Assembly: GCF_000710035.2 (NCBI RefSeq)
Contig: NZ_JMJJ01000004.1
Coordinates: forward strand, 868,001 to 932,000
Reading direction: 5' to 3'
Length of the DNA stretch: 64,000 nucleotides
Source of the DNA: Pantoea ananatis LMG 2665
Lineage (GTDB): Bacteria; Pseudomonadota; Gammaproteobacteria; Enterobacterales; Enterobacteriaceae
The translations under genes were made by a program, and so were the position numbers. This document shows, one piece after another, positions 1 through 8,298 of this stretch (position 1 is the stretch's first letter; each line of letters opens with the position of its first letter). The notes under the pieces were generated by a model. The model searched no databases. It was not told where the DNA came from and saw only the letters and a list, made by a program, of their open reading frames with translations.

Positions 1-1
1 G

Positions 2-1219
2 CTGCTGGCGCAGGTGGCGCAGCGGCTGGGGTTCGGTCAGGCATTTAACTGGACCCATCCGGCGGCGATCTTCCGCGAGCATGCGGCGCTGTCCGGCTTT
101 GAGAACGCGGGCGAACGCGCTTTTGATATCAGCGGCCTGGCACAGCTCAGCGATGCCGAGTGGGATGCGCTGACGCCTGTTCAGTGGCCCGTCAATGCCC
201 GTCACCCACAAGGCTGTGCCCGGCTGTTCAGCGACCGGCGTTTTTATCATCCGGATGGCAAGGCACGGCTGCTGCCACCGGCCACGCCGCCGCCTTTAGA
301 GCGCAGTGCCCGTTATCCCTTACTGATGAACAGCGGGCGCGTACGCGATCAGTGGCACACCATGACGCGCACCGGCCTGGTGCCTCGCCTGATGCAGCAC
401 TGTGACGAGCCTTTTGCCGCCTTGCATCCGGAAGAGGCGCGCCGTTATGGCCTGTTTGCCGGCGCGCTGGCGCGCGTACAGTCTGAATGGGGATGGATGG
501 TGGTGCGCGTGACGCTGGACAGCGGTCTGCGGCGCGGCGAGCTGTTTGTGCCGATGCACTGGAACCGTCAGTTCAGCCTGCAGGGTAACGTCGGGGGTTT
601 AGTGGCCGCGACCCGCTGCCCGGTTTCGGCTCAGCCCGCCTTTAAACAGACAGCGGTGCGAATTCAGTTATTACAACCCCGCTGGCAGGGCTGGCTCTGG
701 CAGAGAAACAGTGCGCCACCGGCCGGGCTGCGTTACTGGGCGCGCACCCCGCATGAGGGCGCGCATCGCTTTGCGCTGGCCGGAGAGGACCAGCCGCAGC
801 GCTGGCTGGCGTCTCAGTTCAGCGTTGAAGGATTGCAACTGCAAACCGCCAGCGATGGCGGCCACAGCTATCGACTCCTGGCATGGCGGGACGGTGAACT
901 GCAGCTGGCCTTTTATGCTGACCAGCGTTTACCTGAAATCCAGCACGACAGGGTCGCTCAGGCCTTTCGTCAGGCACCGGCGGACGCCGCTGAACGCCAC
1001 GCGCTGCTGGCAGGCCAGGCGGCGCAGGCCCCGGCGACCGGACGCATTATCTGTAGCTGCTATGGCGTGGGCGAACAAACGATTCTTGATGCTATTCGTC
1101 AGGGCTGCCACAGCACCCAGGCACTGGGCAAAGCGCTCAGATGTGGCACCAACTGTGGCTCCTGCCTGCCGGAGCTAAAACACCTTCTGCTTTCCGTCTC
1201 TGTCCCGGAGGAATTATGA
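2..1219 (+). CDS. nasA: Assimilatory nitrate reductase catalytic subunit, 3' part (5' end outside window)
   Basis: The open frame runs from the window edge, so this is only the C-terminal part (about 405 residues) of a molybdopterin oxidoreductase. The visible portion holds the molybdopterin-dinucleotide-binding domain (around 'MNSGRVRDQWHTMTRTG', then 'PMHWNRQFS') and ends in a BFD-like [2Fe-2S] domain with the cysteine pattern CSCYGVG ... CGTNCGSC. That C-terminal domain is typical of the NasA family, which reduces nitrate to nitrite in the cytoplasm for nitrogen assimilation. Its stop overlaps the next start (ATGA), and that gene makes a siroheme precursor, which fits a nas operon whose other genes lie to the left. 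The start and N-terminal [4Fe-4S] site cannot be seen. Confidence 0.9.
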   Translation: MLAQVAQRLGFGQAFNWTHPAAIFREHAALSGFENAGERAFDISGLAQLSDAEWDALTPVQWPVNARHPQGCARLFSDRRFYHPDGKARLLPPATPPPLERSARYPLLMNSGRVRDQWHTMTRTGLVPRLMQHCDEPFAALHPEEARRYGLFAGALARVQSEWGWMVVRVTLDSGLRRGELFVPMHWNRQFSLQGNVGGLVAATRCPVSAQPAFKQTAVRIQLLQPRWQGWLWQRNSAPPAGLRYWARTPHEGAHRFALAGEDQPQRWLASQFSVEGLQLQTASDGGHSYRLLAWRDGELQLAFYADQRLPEIQHDRVAQAFRQAPADAAERHALLAGQAAQAPATGRIICSCYGVGEQTILDAIRQGCHSTQALGKALRCGTNCGSCLPELKHLLLSVSVPEEL

Positions 1220-2037
1220 CGCTGGCTATTCACACCTTAGATAAACTGCTGGCGCCCGAAAACGCGTCCCGCCCCGGCCGCGTCTGGTTAGTGGGCGCCG
1301 GGCCGGGCGATGTCGACCTGCTGACGATAAAAGCGCTGCGTTTACTGCACGGCGCTGAAGTGGTGGTTTACGATCGCCTGGTGAGTGAGGCGGTCATGGC
1401 GGAAGTGCCGGACAGCGCGCTCTGCATCGACGTGGGTAAACGGCCCGGTCACCACGGCCTGAAACAGGCGCAGATCAATCAACTGCTGGTGGATCTGGCG
1501 CTCAGCGGGCGCAACGTCGTGCGCCTGAAAGGCGGCGATCCCTTTATCTTTGGTCGCGGTGGCGAAGAGATGGTGAGCCTGCAGCAGGCTGACATTGTCT
1601 GTGAGGTCGTGCCCGGCATTACGGCTGCCGTCGGCTGTGCCGCCGCAAGCGGGATTCCGCTGACGCACCGGGATTGCGCCCAGTCCCTGCGCTTTATTAC
1701 CGGACACGGGCGCAGCGGTGAGCCTCAGTTGGATGCCGCCGCGCTGGCAGCCAGTAATCAGACGCTGGTGTTTTACATGGGGCTGAGCTGGAGCAGCGTC
1801 ATTAGCAGCCGTCTGCGTGAGTATGGCCGCAGGGAGGATACGCCGGTCGCCATTATCGAAAACGGCACGCGCCAGGATCAGCGGGTGTTAGTGACCACGC
1901 TGGCAGGGCTGCCAGAGACGATCGCGCAGCATAAACCGGTGTCGCCGTCGTTGCTGATCGTCGGAGACGTGGTTCGCTACTATCGAGCCGACCTGCTTGT
2001 CAGGCTGGGCGCAGAGGCGGCCATTTGCCAGGCGTGA
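1216..2037 (+). CDS. cobA: Uroporphyrinogen-III C-methyltransferase (SUMT)
   Basis: The 273-residue protein matches the SAM-dependent SUMT family that converts uroporphyrinogen III to precorrin-2, the first step toward siroheme and cobalamin. Visible motifs are the N-terminal 'VGAGPGDVDLLT' (about residues 26-37), 'VRLKGGDPFIFGRGGEE' and 'VPGITAA'. It is the stand-alone transferase, without the CysG dehydrogenase/ferrochelatase half. I chose the ATG at 1216 because it overlaps the nasA stop (ATGA) and has GGAGG just upstream. An earlier in-frame start would lie deep inside nasA. Coupling to nasA suggests it supplies siroheme to an assimilatory nitrite reductase. Confidence 0.92.
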   Translation: MTLAIHTLDKLLAPENASRPGRVWLVGAGPGDVDLLTIKALRLLHGAEVVVYDRLVSEAVMAEVPDSALCIDVGKRPGHHGLKQAQINQLLVDLALSGRNVVRLKGGDPFIFGRGGEEMVSLQQADIVCEVVPGITAAVGCAAASGIPLTHRDCAQSLRFITGHGRSGEPQLDAAALAASNQTLVFYMGLSWSSVISSRLREYGRREDTPVAIIENGTRQDQRVLVTTLAGLPETIAQHKPVSPSLLIVGDVVRYYRADLLVRLGAEAAICQA

Positions 2038-2067
2038 TAATCATGTCGCCAAGGCCACGCGTTAACA

Positions 2068-2907
2068 TCAGGGGGCGCGGCGAGCGGGTAAGGGCGCAAC
2101 CAGCACCTTAACGCCTAATGCCTCAAACGCAGAGATGTGCGCCTGGCTGATCCCGCTGTCGGTAATCAGGTAGTGGATGTGGCTCCAGTCGCAGGGCAGC
2201 GCAAACATCGAGACCTTATCAATCTTGCTGGAGTCGGCCACGACGTAGACGGTGCTGGCGGATTTGATCATCGCCATTTTTACTTTGATGTCGGTTTCGC
2301 TCGGAAAGCTCAGGCCGAGCCGTGGCGAGATACAGGCGGTGGCGAGAAACAGTTTTTCTGACAGCACGTTTTCAAAGAAGCTGGCGGCCTTGTCTCCGGA
2401 CGTTGAAAGCGTCGGAAATTTAAAGGTCCCGCCCGTCAGCAGCACATTGATCCCGGGCTCGCCACCCAACTTCAGGGCGATATTCACGGCGGTGGTCACT
2501 ACCGATAAACGCCGGATGTGGCTGATGGCATCCGCGATAGCCGTGGTGGTGGTGCCAGAATCGAAAATCACCGTATCACCGTTTTCGATATGCTGGGCAG
2601 CCAGGCGCCCAATCGCGTCTTTTTCTTCCATGTGGGTCTGACGTTCCAGCTGCAGCAGGCCGGTATTCTGTTTGCCGGTCATCAGGGTCGCGCCGCCGTG
2701 GTAGCGCTGCACGAAACCCTGTTTTTGCAACATCCGCAGGTCGGTTCGCAGCGTGGCCTCGGTTAGCCCAAACGTTTTCGTCAGCGCTTTCACCGTCACC
2801 GTCCCGTCCTCCCGAATCATCTCCAGGATCTTGTCACGACGCTGCTGCATTTCAGCTAGCTGCTCAGTCTTGCTTTTCAATCGAAACGCTCCCTCTTTTA
2901 ATCGCAT
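2068..2907 (-). CDS. DeoR-family transcriptional regulator of the adjacent sugar/polyol island
   Basis: The 279-residue protein has a DeoR-type N-terminal helix-turn-helix (region 'TVKALTKTFGLTEATLRTDLRMLQKQGFVQRYHGGA') and a C-terminal DeoRC sugar-phosphate sensor domain containing 'FDSGTTTTAIA'. Such proteins usually repress carbohydrate operons until a phosphorylated intermediate binds. It is divergent from the dehydrogenase/ABC-transporter operon, with two matching palindromic motifs between them, so it probably controls that operon and itself. The ATG at 2907 has a poor ribosome site. A TTG at 2880 (270 residues) sits 8 nt after GAGGGAG and may be the true start. The inducer is unknown. 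Confidence 0.88.
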   Translation of the reverse strand: MRLKEGAFRLKSKTEQLAEMQQRRDKILEMIREDGTVTVKALTKTFGLTEATLRTDLRMLQKQGFVQRYHGGATLMTGKQNTGLLQLERQTHMEEKDAIGRLAAQHIENGDTVIFDSGTTTTAIADAISHIRRLSVVTTAVNIALKLGGEPGINVLLTGGTFKFPTLSTSGDKAASFFENVLSEKLFLATACISPRLGLSFPSETDIKVKMAMIKSASTVYVVADSSKIDKVSMFALPCDWSHIHYLITDSGISQAHISAFEALGVKVLVAPLPARRAP

Positions 2908-2986
2908 CGGGCTTATAGCGATAACGCGTTGTCGCAGAGTTTAACCCGCAGATTTCGCCTTTGCGAGTCAGCATGAAAAGATGTTT

Positions 2987-3006
2987 ATTTTCGTTCGAAA
3001 GTCAAT
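2987..3006. promoter_or_regulatory. Putative DeoR operator, copy 1
   Basis: The motif is ATTTTCGTTCGAAAGTCAAT, with the palindromic core TTTCGTTCGAAA. A second copy lies 184 bp downstream. It is in the 315-bp gap (2908-3222) between the DeoR gene and the first dehydrogenase, closer to the regulator. The TTCGAA-centred core resembles operators of GlpR/DeoR-like repressors. Assignment as an operator is inference. Confidence 0.6.
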
Positions 3007-3170
3007 ATGCGCCATGCTTTATCCCTTTCGCCTTCGCGACAGCAGCACAATCCATATTACTCAGGCAGTTTGCAACCGGGATCACGCGCTTTGAAGCGAA
3101 TCACGCCGCCAGGCACGCAGTGTTGTGAAATTTGATCTTAGCCACATTAACCATCAATTCGATAGCTTAT

Positions 3171-3190
3171 ATTTTTGTTCGAAAATGAAT
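3171..3190. promoter_or_regulatory. Putative DeoR operator, copy 2
   Basis: The motif is ATTTTTGTTCGAAAATGAAT, identical to copy 1 (2987-3006) at 17 of 20 positions. It ends 33 bp before the ATG of the first dehydrogenase, where repressor binding would block that promoter. Two spaced copies suggest cooperative binding or looping. This is inference from sequence only. Confidence 0.62.
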
Positions 3191-3222
3191 GCGGCAAATA
3201 AAATACCAGAGAGGACAGTCGG

Positions 3223-4017
3223 ATGAGCGGTGAATATGACGTTAACCTGCGCTATGGCGTAGACACCACAATGAATCTGAGCGGCAAAGTGGCCGTGGTG
3301 ACGGGCGGGCTGGGCGGTATTGCCATGGCCAGTAATCAGATGCTGCTGGAGAAAGGGGCGAGCCTGGCGCTGCTTTATCCGCCCTTTGAAGCGGATAAGG
3401 TCGACAGTGCGCGCGCAGCCCTGGCCGGACAGGTGCAGTTTATTTGCTGCGATGTAACCGATCCTGCCGACGTTGAGCAGGCGTTCGACGCCATTGTTGA
3501 TCACTACGGTCATATCGACATTCTGGTGAACTGTGCCGGCTACGTGATGCTTCAGCCCGTGCTGGAAACCGATTTTGCCGAGTGGCAAAAGCAGATCGCC
3601 GTGAACCTGACCGGGCCTTTTCTGTGCTCACAGGCTGCGGGCAAGCAGATGGTCAAGGCGGGCAACGGCGGCAAGATCATCAATATCGCCTCTCAGGCGG
3701 CGTCCATCGCTATCGACAACCACGTCGCTTATACCTCCGCCAAAGCCGGGTTACTGGGCATGACCAAAGTGATGGCGAAAGAGTTTGCTCCGCACCGCAT
3801 TAACGTGAACACCCTGTCGCCCACTGTGGTGCTGACCCCGATGGGGGAAAAAGCCTGGCGCGGTGAGAAGGGCACCGAAATGAAAAAACTGATCCCGTTA
3901 GGCCGCTTTGCCTACACCGACGAGATCGCCGCCGCCGTGCTGTTTTTTGCCAGCAACGGCAGCGACATGATTACCGGGGCCGACCTGATGATCGACGGTG
4001 GCTTTACCATCTGGTAA
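3223..4017 (+). CDS. Short-chain dehydrogenase/reductase (sugar or polyol oxidoreductase)
   Basis: A classical SDR of 264 residues. The NAD(P)-binding motif near residues 25-31 reads 'TGGLGGIA'; the usual final glycine of TGxxxGIG is alanine. The structural motif is 'NCAG' rather than NNAG. The catalytic Ser (in 'NIASQAAS') and 'YTSAK' are intact, and the C terminus 'GADLMIDGGFTIW' is typical. The ATG at 3223 has AGAGAGGA upstream; a later ATG at 3271 begins closer to the Rossmann fold and remains possible. It is the first gene of the operon after the DeoR sites, so it probably oxidises or reduces the imported carbohydrate. The substrate cannot be read from sequence. Confidence 0.85.
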   Translation: MSGEYDVNLRYGVDTTMNLSGKVAVVTGGLGGIAMASNQMLLEKGASLALLYPPFEADKVDSARAALAGQVQFICCDVTDPADVEQAFDAIVDHYGHIDILVNCAGYVMLQPVLETDFAEWQKQIAVNLTGPFLCSQAAGKQMVKAGNGGKIINIASQAASIAIDNHVAYTSAKAGLLGMTKVMAKEFAPHRINVNTLSPTVVLTPMGEKAWRGEKGTEMKKLIPLGRFAYTDEIAAAVLFFASNGSDMITGADLMIDGGFTIW

Positions 4018-4071
4018 GGCCACCGCCAGGCTTCGTTTTCCTCTGCCAACACCCTAATAGCGAGACACACC

Positions 4072-5007
4072 ATGAAAAAAACGACGTTGCTCTGCACCAC
4101 GCTTGCGGCCTGTTTGTTTTCTCACACCGCGCTGGCGGTTGAGAAAGGCACCATTATGATTTTGGTTAACTCACTGGATAACCCTTATTACGCCTCGGAG
4201 GCCAAGGGCGCCAACGTGAAAGCTCAGGCGCTGGGCTACAAAACCTCGGTGCTCTCTCACGGTGAAGACGTTAAGAAGCAGAACGAGCTGATTGATGCGG
4301 CTATCGGCAAAAAAGTGCAGGGCATTATCCTGGACAACGCGGATTCCACGGCCAGCGTGGCGGCCATCCAAAAAGCCAAACAGGCCGGTATTCCGGTGGT
4401 GCTGATCAACCGTGAAATTCCGGTAGATGACGTGGCGCTGGAACAGATTACCCACAATAACTTCCAGGCGGGCTCTGATGTGGCCAACGTGTTTGTTGAG
4501 AAAATGGGAGAAAAAGGGAAATACGCCGAGCTGACCTGCAACCTCGCCGACAATAACTGCGTCACCCGTTCGAAATCCTTCCATCAGGTGCTGGAACAGT
4601 ATCCGGATATGCAAAGCGTCGCGCGTCAGGATGCCAAAGGCACGCTGATCGACGGCAAGCGCATCATGGACAGTATTCTGCAGGCTCACCCGGATGTAAA
4701 AGGCGTTATCTGTGGTAACGGCCCGGTGGCGTTAGGCGCCATTGCCGCCCTGAAAGCAGCCGGACGCAATGATGTCGTGGTCGTCGGCATTGATGGCAGT
4801 AACGATGAACGCGATGCGGTGCAGGCCGGAACGTTAAAAGCCACCGTGATGCTCCAGGCGCAGGCCATTGCCGCTCAGGGCGTAACCGATCTTGATAATT
4901 ACATTCAGAAAGGCGTGAAGCCTGAGAAGCAGCGCGTGATGTTTCGCGGCATTTTGATCACGCCGGACAATGCAAAAAACGTACAGGACTTTAACTACAA
5001 GTCGTAA
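4072..5007 (+). CDS. Periplasmic sugar-binding protein of an RbsB-type ABC transporter
   Basis: This 311-residue protein begins with a clear signal peptide (about residues 1-22, ending TALA before VEKG). The mature part belongs to the periplasmic binding protein type 1 family, with 'NSLDNPYYASEAKGA' at its N terminus and 'VVGIDGSNDERDAVQAG' in the second lobe, both typical of ribose/galactose/polyol binders. It should deliver the ligand to the permease and ATPase encoded at 7219 and 5675. It lies 54 bp after the first dehydrogenase and 45 bp before the DUF2291 lipoprotein, in one operon. The ligand is not identifiable. Confidence 0.9.
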   Translation: MKKTTLLCTTLAACLFSHTALAVEKGTIMILVNSLDNPYYASEAKGANVKAQALGYKTSVLSHGEDVKKQNELIDAAIGKKVQGIILDNADSTASVAAIQKAKQAGIPVVLINREIPVDDVALEQITHNNFQAGSDVANVFVEKMGEKGKYAELTCNLADNNCVTRSKSFHQVLEQYPDMQSVARQDAKGTLIDGKRIMDSILQAHPDVKGVICGNGPVALGAIAALKAAGRNDVVVVGIDGSNDERDAVQAGTLKATVMLQAQAIAAQGVTDLDNYIQKGVKPEKQRVMFRGILITPDNAKNVQDFNYKS

Positions 5008-5052
5008 TCCATTGTTGTCGCGCCCGTACTGACGGGCGCCAGGGAGAATGTC

Positions 5053-5664
5053 ATGTACAACCGACTCTGGCTGATACCGATCGTGATGGCACTGGGTAGC
5101 TGTCGTATTGTGTCGCAGCAGGAACTGGCCGACCTCAAGAATCCCCCGAATCCTCACATGGCCAATATCGGGCAACTCTGGCAGCAGAAGCTGGTGCCAC
5201 AGATCGTGGCGCAGGCAAAGCCGTTGGGCGAGCTCACTCAGCGCCTGCAGTCAGAGAAGGATCTGGACAGCGCCTGTCGCGCCCTGGGCTACCGGGCGCA
5301 GAGCGAGAATCCCTGCATATTCAGCGTCAGCGTGAGTGGGGAAGTCACGGCGCTGGATACAACCTCACGCAACGGCAAAATGAAAGTTAAAGCAGCATCA
5401 GGTGACACTGTCACTATTCAGATCGGGCCCATCATTCGTGGGACGGCGCTGCGGGATGCTTACAAAGGGGCCAGCTATCAGGATTTTAACGATCAGGTGA
5501 TGTTTAGCGACTTTGGTAAAGCCATCAATCAGCAGGCGGTCACCATGATACATAACGCCGCCGTAAAACCGGGCGACCGGGTTGACGTGGTCGGCGTTTT
5601 TAGCAGCTGGGACATTCCCCACGCGCTACCCGATATTACGCCCGCCCAGATCACGCGTCAGTGA
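5053..5664 (+). CDS. DUF2291-family lipoprotein of the sugar ABC transporter operon
   Basis: A 203-residue protein with a lipoprotein signal peptide (lipobox ALGSC, Cys17), so it is probably anchored to a membrane and faces the periplasm. The central part ('NPCIFSVSVSGEV', 'DTVTIQIGPIIRGTALRDA', 'FSDFGKAINQQA') matches my memory of DUF2291 proteins, which recur beside RbsA/B/C-type transporters. Its role is unknown; an accessory part in assembly or substrate handling is plausible. Its stop is 10 bp before the ATPase start, so translation is probably coupled. The family call rests on recalled pattern and genomic context. Confidence 0.72.
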   Translation: MYNRLWLIPIVMALGSCRIVSQQELADLKNPPNPHMANIGQLWQQKLVPQIVAQAKPLGELTQRLQSEKDLDSACRALGYRAQSENPCIFSVSVSGEVTALDTTSRNGKMKVKAASGDTVTIQIGPIIRGTALRDAYKGASYQDFNDQVMFSDFGKAINQQAVTMIHNAAVKPGDRVDVVGVFSSWDIPHALPDITPAQITRQ

Positions 5665-5674
5665 GGAGGTGATC

Positions 5675-7201
5675 ATGCATGTTACTGAACAGCAAGACGA
5701 CGTCATTATTGAGACGCGCGGCCTGTCGCGGGTTTATCCCGGCGTGACCGCCCTGGATCAGGTTAACTACCGGGTTTATCGCAACAAGGTCAATGTGCTC
5801 ATCGGGGAAAACGGTGCCGGCAAATCCACCATGATGAAGATGCTGGCCGGGGTGGAATCCCCATCGTCAGGCGAGATTCTGCTGGATGGCAAACCTGTGA
5901 CGCTTCACTCCACCCAACAGGCCGAAAAATTGGGCATCAGCATTATCTTTCAGGAGCTGAACCTGTTCCCGAATATGAACGTGATGGACAACATCTTTAT
6001 CGCCAATGAGTTCTTCCAGCGCGGCGTCATCAACGAAAAGTATCAGTATCAGCTGGCCAAAGCACTGCTGGAACGGCTGGAACTGGACGTCGATCCCTAT
6101 GCTGCGCTGGATGCGCTGGGCATTGGTCATCAACAGCTGGTCGAGATCGCCCGCGCGCTGTCGAAGGATACGCGCGTGCTGATTATGGATGAACCGACCA
6201 GCGCCCTGAGTCAGTCGGAAGTTAAAGTGCTGTTCAACGTCATTAAACAGCTCAAGCGACGCGGCGTCACCATTATCTATATCTCCCATCGGCTGGAAGA
6301 GCTAATGGAGATCGGCGACCACATTACGGTTTTCCGGGACGGGCGTTTCATCGCCGCGCGTGAGGTGCGCGACGTCAGCGTGCCCTGGATCATTGAACAA
6401 ATGGTTGGCGACAAGAAAAAGCACTTCGACTATCAACCCGCGCCGCAGGGGGAGACGGTGCTGCAGGTGGCGGGGCTCACCGCACTGCATCAGAACGGTG
6501 GCTACCGGCTCAATGCGGTGAGTTTCAGCCTGCGCAAAGGCGAAGTGATTGGTATTTATGGCCTGCTGGGCGCCGGACGAACAGAGCTGTTTAAGGGATT
6601 AACCGGGTTACTGCCTTGTCAGCGTGGGGAGATTCAGTTAGGTGGACAGCGGCTGGACAACTGCAGTTTCCAGCAGCGACTGAAGCGCGGCATCACGCTG
6701 GTGCCGGAGGATCGTAAAGGTGAAGGCGTGATCGAGCTGATGTCGATTAGCGCCAATATGACCTTGTCGAATCTCAGCCTGCGCGGCTTTCGCCGGGCGC
6801 TGGGCATCGTGCACCCTGACAAAGAACGGCAGCGTGTCAATGAAATGATTCAGCACCTGGTGATTAAAGTCAGCGACAGCGAGTTGCCTATCAGCGCGTT
6901 AAGCGGCGGCAATCAGCAGAAGGTGGTGCTGGGAAAAGCGCTGATGACCGGACCTGCGGTGGTGTTGCTGGATGAGCCCACCCGCGGCATTGATGTCGGG
7001 GCCAAAACCGATGTGTATCACCTGATTGGCAAACTGGCGCAGCAGGGGCTGGCGGTGATGTTTTCGTCGTCCGAACTGGATGAGGTCATGGCGCTCGCCG
7101 ATCGGATTCTGGTCATGGCCGATGGCCGTATTACTGCCGATTTGCCCCGTGCCGCTGCCACGCGCGAAAAACTGATTAGTGCATCCACCCCGCAAGCCTG
7201 A
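5675..7201 (+). CDS. Sugar ABC transporter ATPase, two nucleotide-binding domains (RbsA/MglA type)
   Basis: The 508-residue protein contains two fused ABC ATPase domains, as in RbsA/MglA/XylG. Domain 1 has Walker A GENGAGKS (residues 44-51), a signature-like 'IGHQQLVEIARALS' and Walker B 'LIMDEPTSAL'. Domain 2 has the degenerate P-loop 'GLLGAGRTEL', signature 'LSGGNQQKVVLGKAL' and Walker B 'LLDEPTRGID'. The degenerate second site is normal for this family. It energises carbohydrate uptake at the inner membrane. I chose the ATG at 5675 because GAGGAGG lies just upstream; an in-frame extension upstream overlaps the DUF2291 gene and shows no family similarity. Confidence 0.93.
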   Translation: MHVTEQQDDVIIETRGLSRVYPGVTALDQVNYRVYRNKVNVLIGENGAGKSTMMKMLAGVESPSSGEILLDGKPVTLHSTQQAEKLGISIIFQELNLFPNMNVMDNIFIANEFFQRGVINEKYQYQLAKALLERLELDVDPYAALDALGIGHQQLVEIARALSKDTRVLIMDEPTSALSQSEVKVLFNVIKQLKRRGVTIIYISHRLEELMEIGDHITVFRDGRFIAAREVRDVSVPWIIEQMVGDKKKHFDYQPAPQGETVLQVAGLTALHQNGGYRLNAVSFSLRKGEVIGIYGLLGAGRTELFKGLTGLLPCQRGEIQLGGQRLDNCSFQQRLKRGITLVPEDRKGEGVIELMSISANMTLSNLSLRGFRRALGIVHPDKERQRVNEMIQHLVIKVSDSELPISALSGGNQQKVVLGKALMTGPAVVLLDEPTRGIDVGAKTDVYHLIGKLAQQGLAVMFSSSELDEVMALADRILVMADGRITADLPRAAATREKLISASTPQA

Positions 7202-7218
7202 GGTTGCCGGAGAATAAG

Positions 7219-8286
7219 ATGAATCAAAAATATCTGCTGTACATGTACTTACTCAAGGCGCGTACCTTTATTGCGCTGCTGATCGTGGTCGGCTTTTTTA
7301 GCGTGATGGTGCCTAATTTCCTGACGCCGTCGAACATGCTGATTATGACCCAGCACGTGGCGATTACCGGGCTGCTGGCCATCGGCATGACCCTGGTGAT
7401 CCTGACCGGAGGTATCGATCTGTCTGTCGGTGCCGTCGCCGGGATCTGCGGCATGGTGGCGGGCGCGTTACTGACGTCGGGCGTGCCGCTGTGGAATGGC
7501 GCGCGACTGTTTCTTAATGTGCCGGAGGTGATCCTCACGGTCGCGCTGTTTGGCACGCTGGTGGGCATCGTCAACGGCACGATAATTACTCGCCTCGGCG
7601 TTGCCCCTTTTATCTGTACGCTGGGCATGATGTATGTGGCCCGTGGCGCAGCGCTGCTGTTTAACGATGGCGCCACCTACGCCAATCTGGTTGGCATGCC
7701 CGCGCTGGGCAATACCGGTTTCGCACTGCTGGGTTCCGGCACCGTACTGGGGGTTTTTATTCCCATCTGGCTGATGATCGGCTTTTTACTCCTTGGCCTG
7801 TACCTGACACGGAAAACGCCGCTTGGGCGCTATATCTATGCCACCGGCGGCAATGAGTCGGCGGCGCGGCTGGCGGGGGTGCCCATCATCAAAGTCAAAG
7901 TGTTTGTTTACGCTTTTTCCGGGCTGTGTGCCGGATTAGTCGGGCTGGTGGTGGCTTCTCAGCTGCAGACCGCGCACCCCATGACAGGCAACATGTTTGA
8001 GATGGATGCCATCGGTGCCACGGTGCTGGGTGGCACGGCGCTGGCAGGCGGCCGTGGCCGCGTGTCGGGCTCCATTATCGGTGCCTTCGTGATTGTTTTC
8101 CTGGCCGATGGCATGGTGATGATGGGCGTCAGTGATTTCTGGCAGATGGTGATCAAGGGCGTGGTGATTGTCACCGCCGTGGTGATTGACCAGTTCCAGC
8201 AGCGTTTACAAAGCAAAGTGATACTACTGCGCCGCCATGATAAGCAGCCGCCGGCGGTGCCCCATGCTGACATTCGTCATGGATAA
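7219..8286 (+). CDS. Sugar ABC transporter permease (RbsC type)
   Basis: A 355-residue integral membrane protein of the ribose/xylose/galactose permease family with about 8-10 hydrophobic segments. Characteristic stretches are 'LTGGIDLSVGAVAG', 'GRYIYATGGNESAARLAGV' and 'GATVLGGTALAGGRGRVSGSIIG'. It forms the inner-membrane channel for the binding protein and ATPase upstream. The ATG at 7219 is preceded by CCGGAGA at good spacing; an upstream TTG at 7204 is less likely. It lies 17 bp after the ATPase stop. The C terminus has a short basic tail after the last membrane segment. Confidence 0.92.
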   Translation: MNQKYLLYMYLLKARTFIALLIVVGFFSVMVPNFLTPSNMLIMTQHVAITGLLAIGMTLVILTGGIDLSVGAVAGICGMVAGALLTSGVPLWNGARLFLNVPEVILTVALFGTLVGIVNGTIITRLGVAPFICTLGMMYVARGAALLFNDGATYANLVGMPALGNTGFALLGSGTVLGVFIPIWLMIGFLLLGLYLTRKTPLGRYIYATGGNESAARLAGVPIIKVKVFVYAFSGLCAGLVGLVVASQLQTAHPMTGNMFEMDAIGATVLGGTALAGGRGRVSGSIIGAFVIVFLADGMVMMGVSDFWQMVIKGVVIVTAVVIDQFQQRLQSKVILLRRHDKQPPAVPHADIRHG

Positions 8287-8298
8287 CAGGAGAACACA

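Noticed and set aside
3122..3140. TGTGAAATTTGATCTTA as a CRP site before the sugar operon
   Set aside because: Only the left TGTGA half fits; the right half does not match TCACA.
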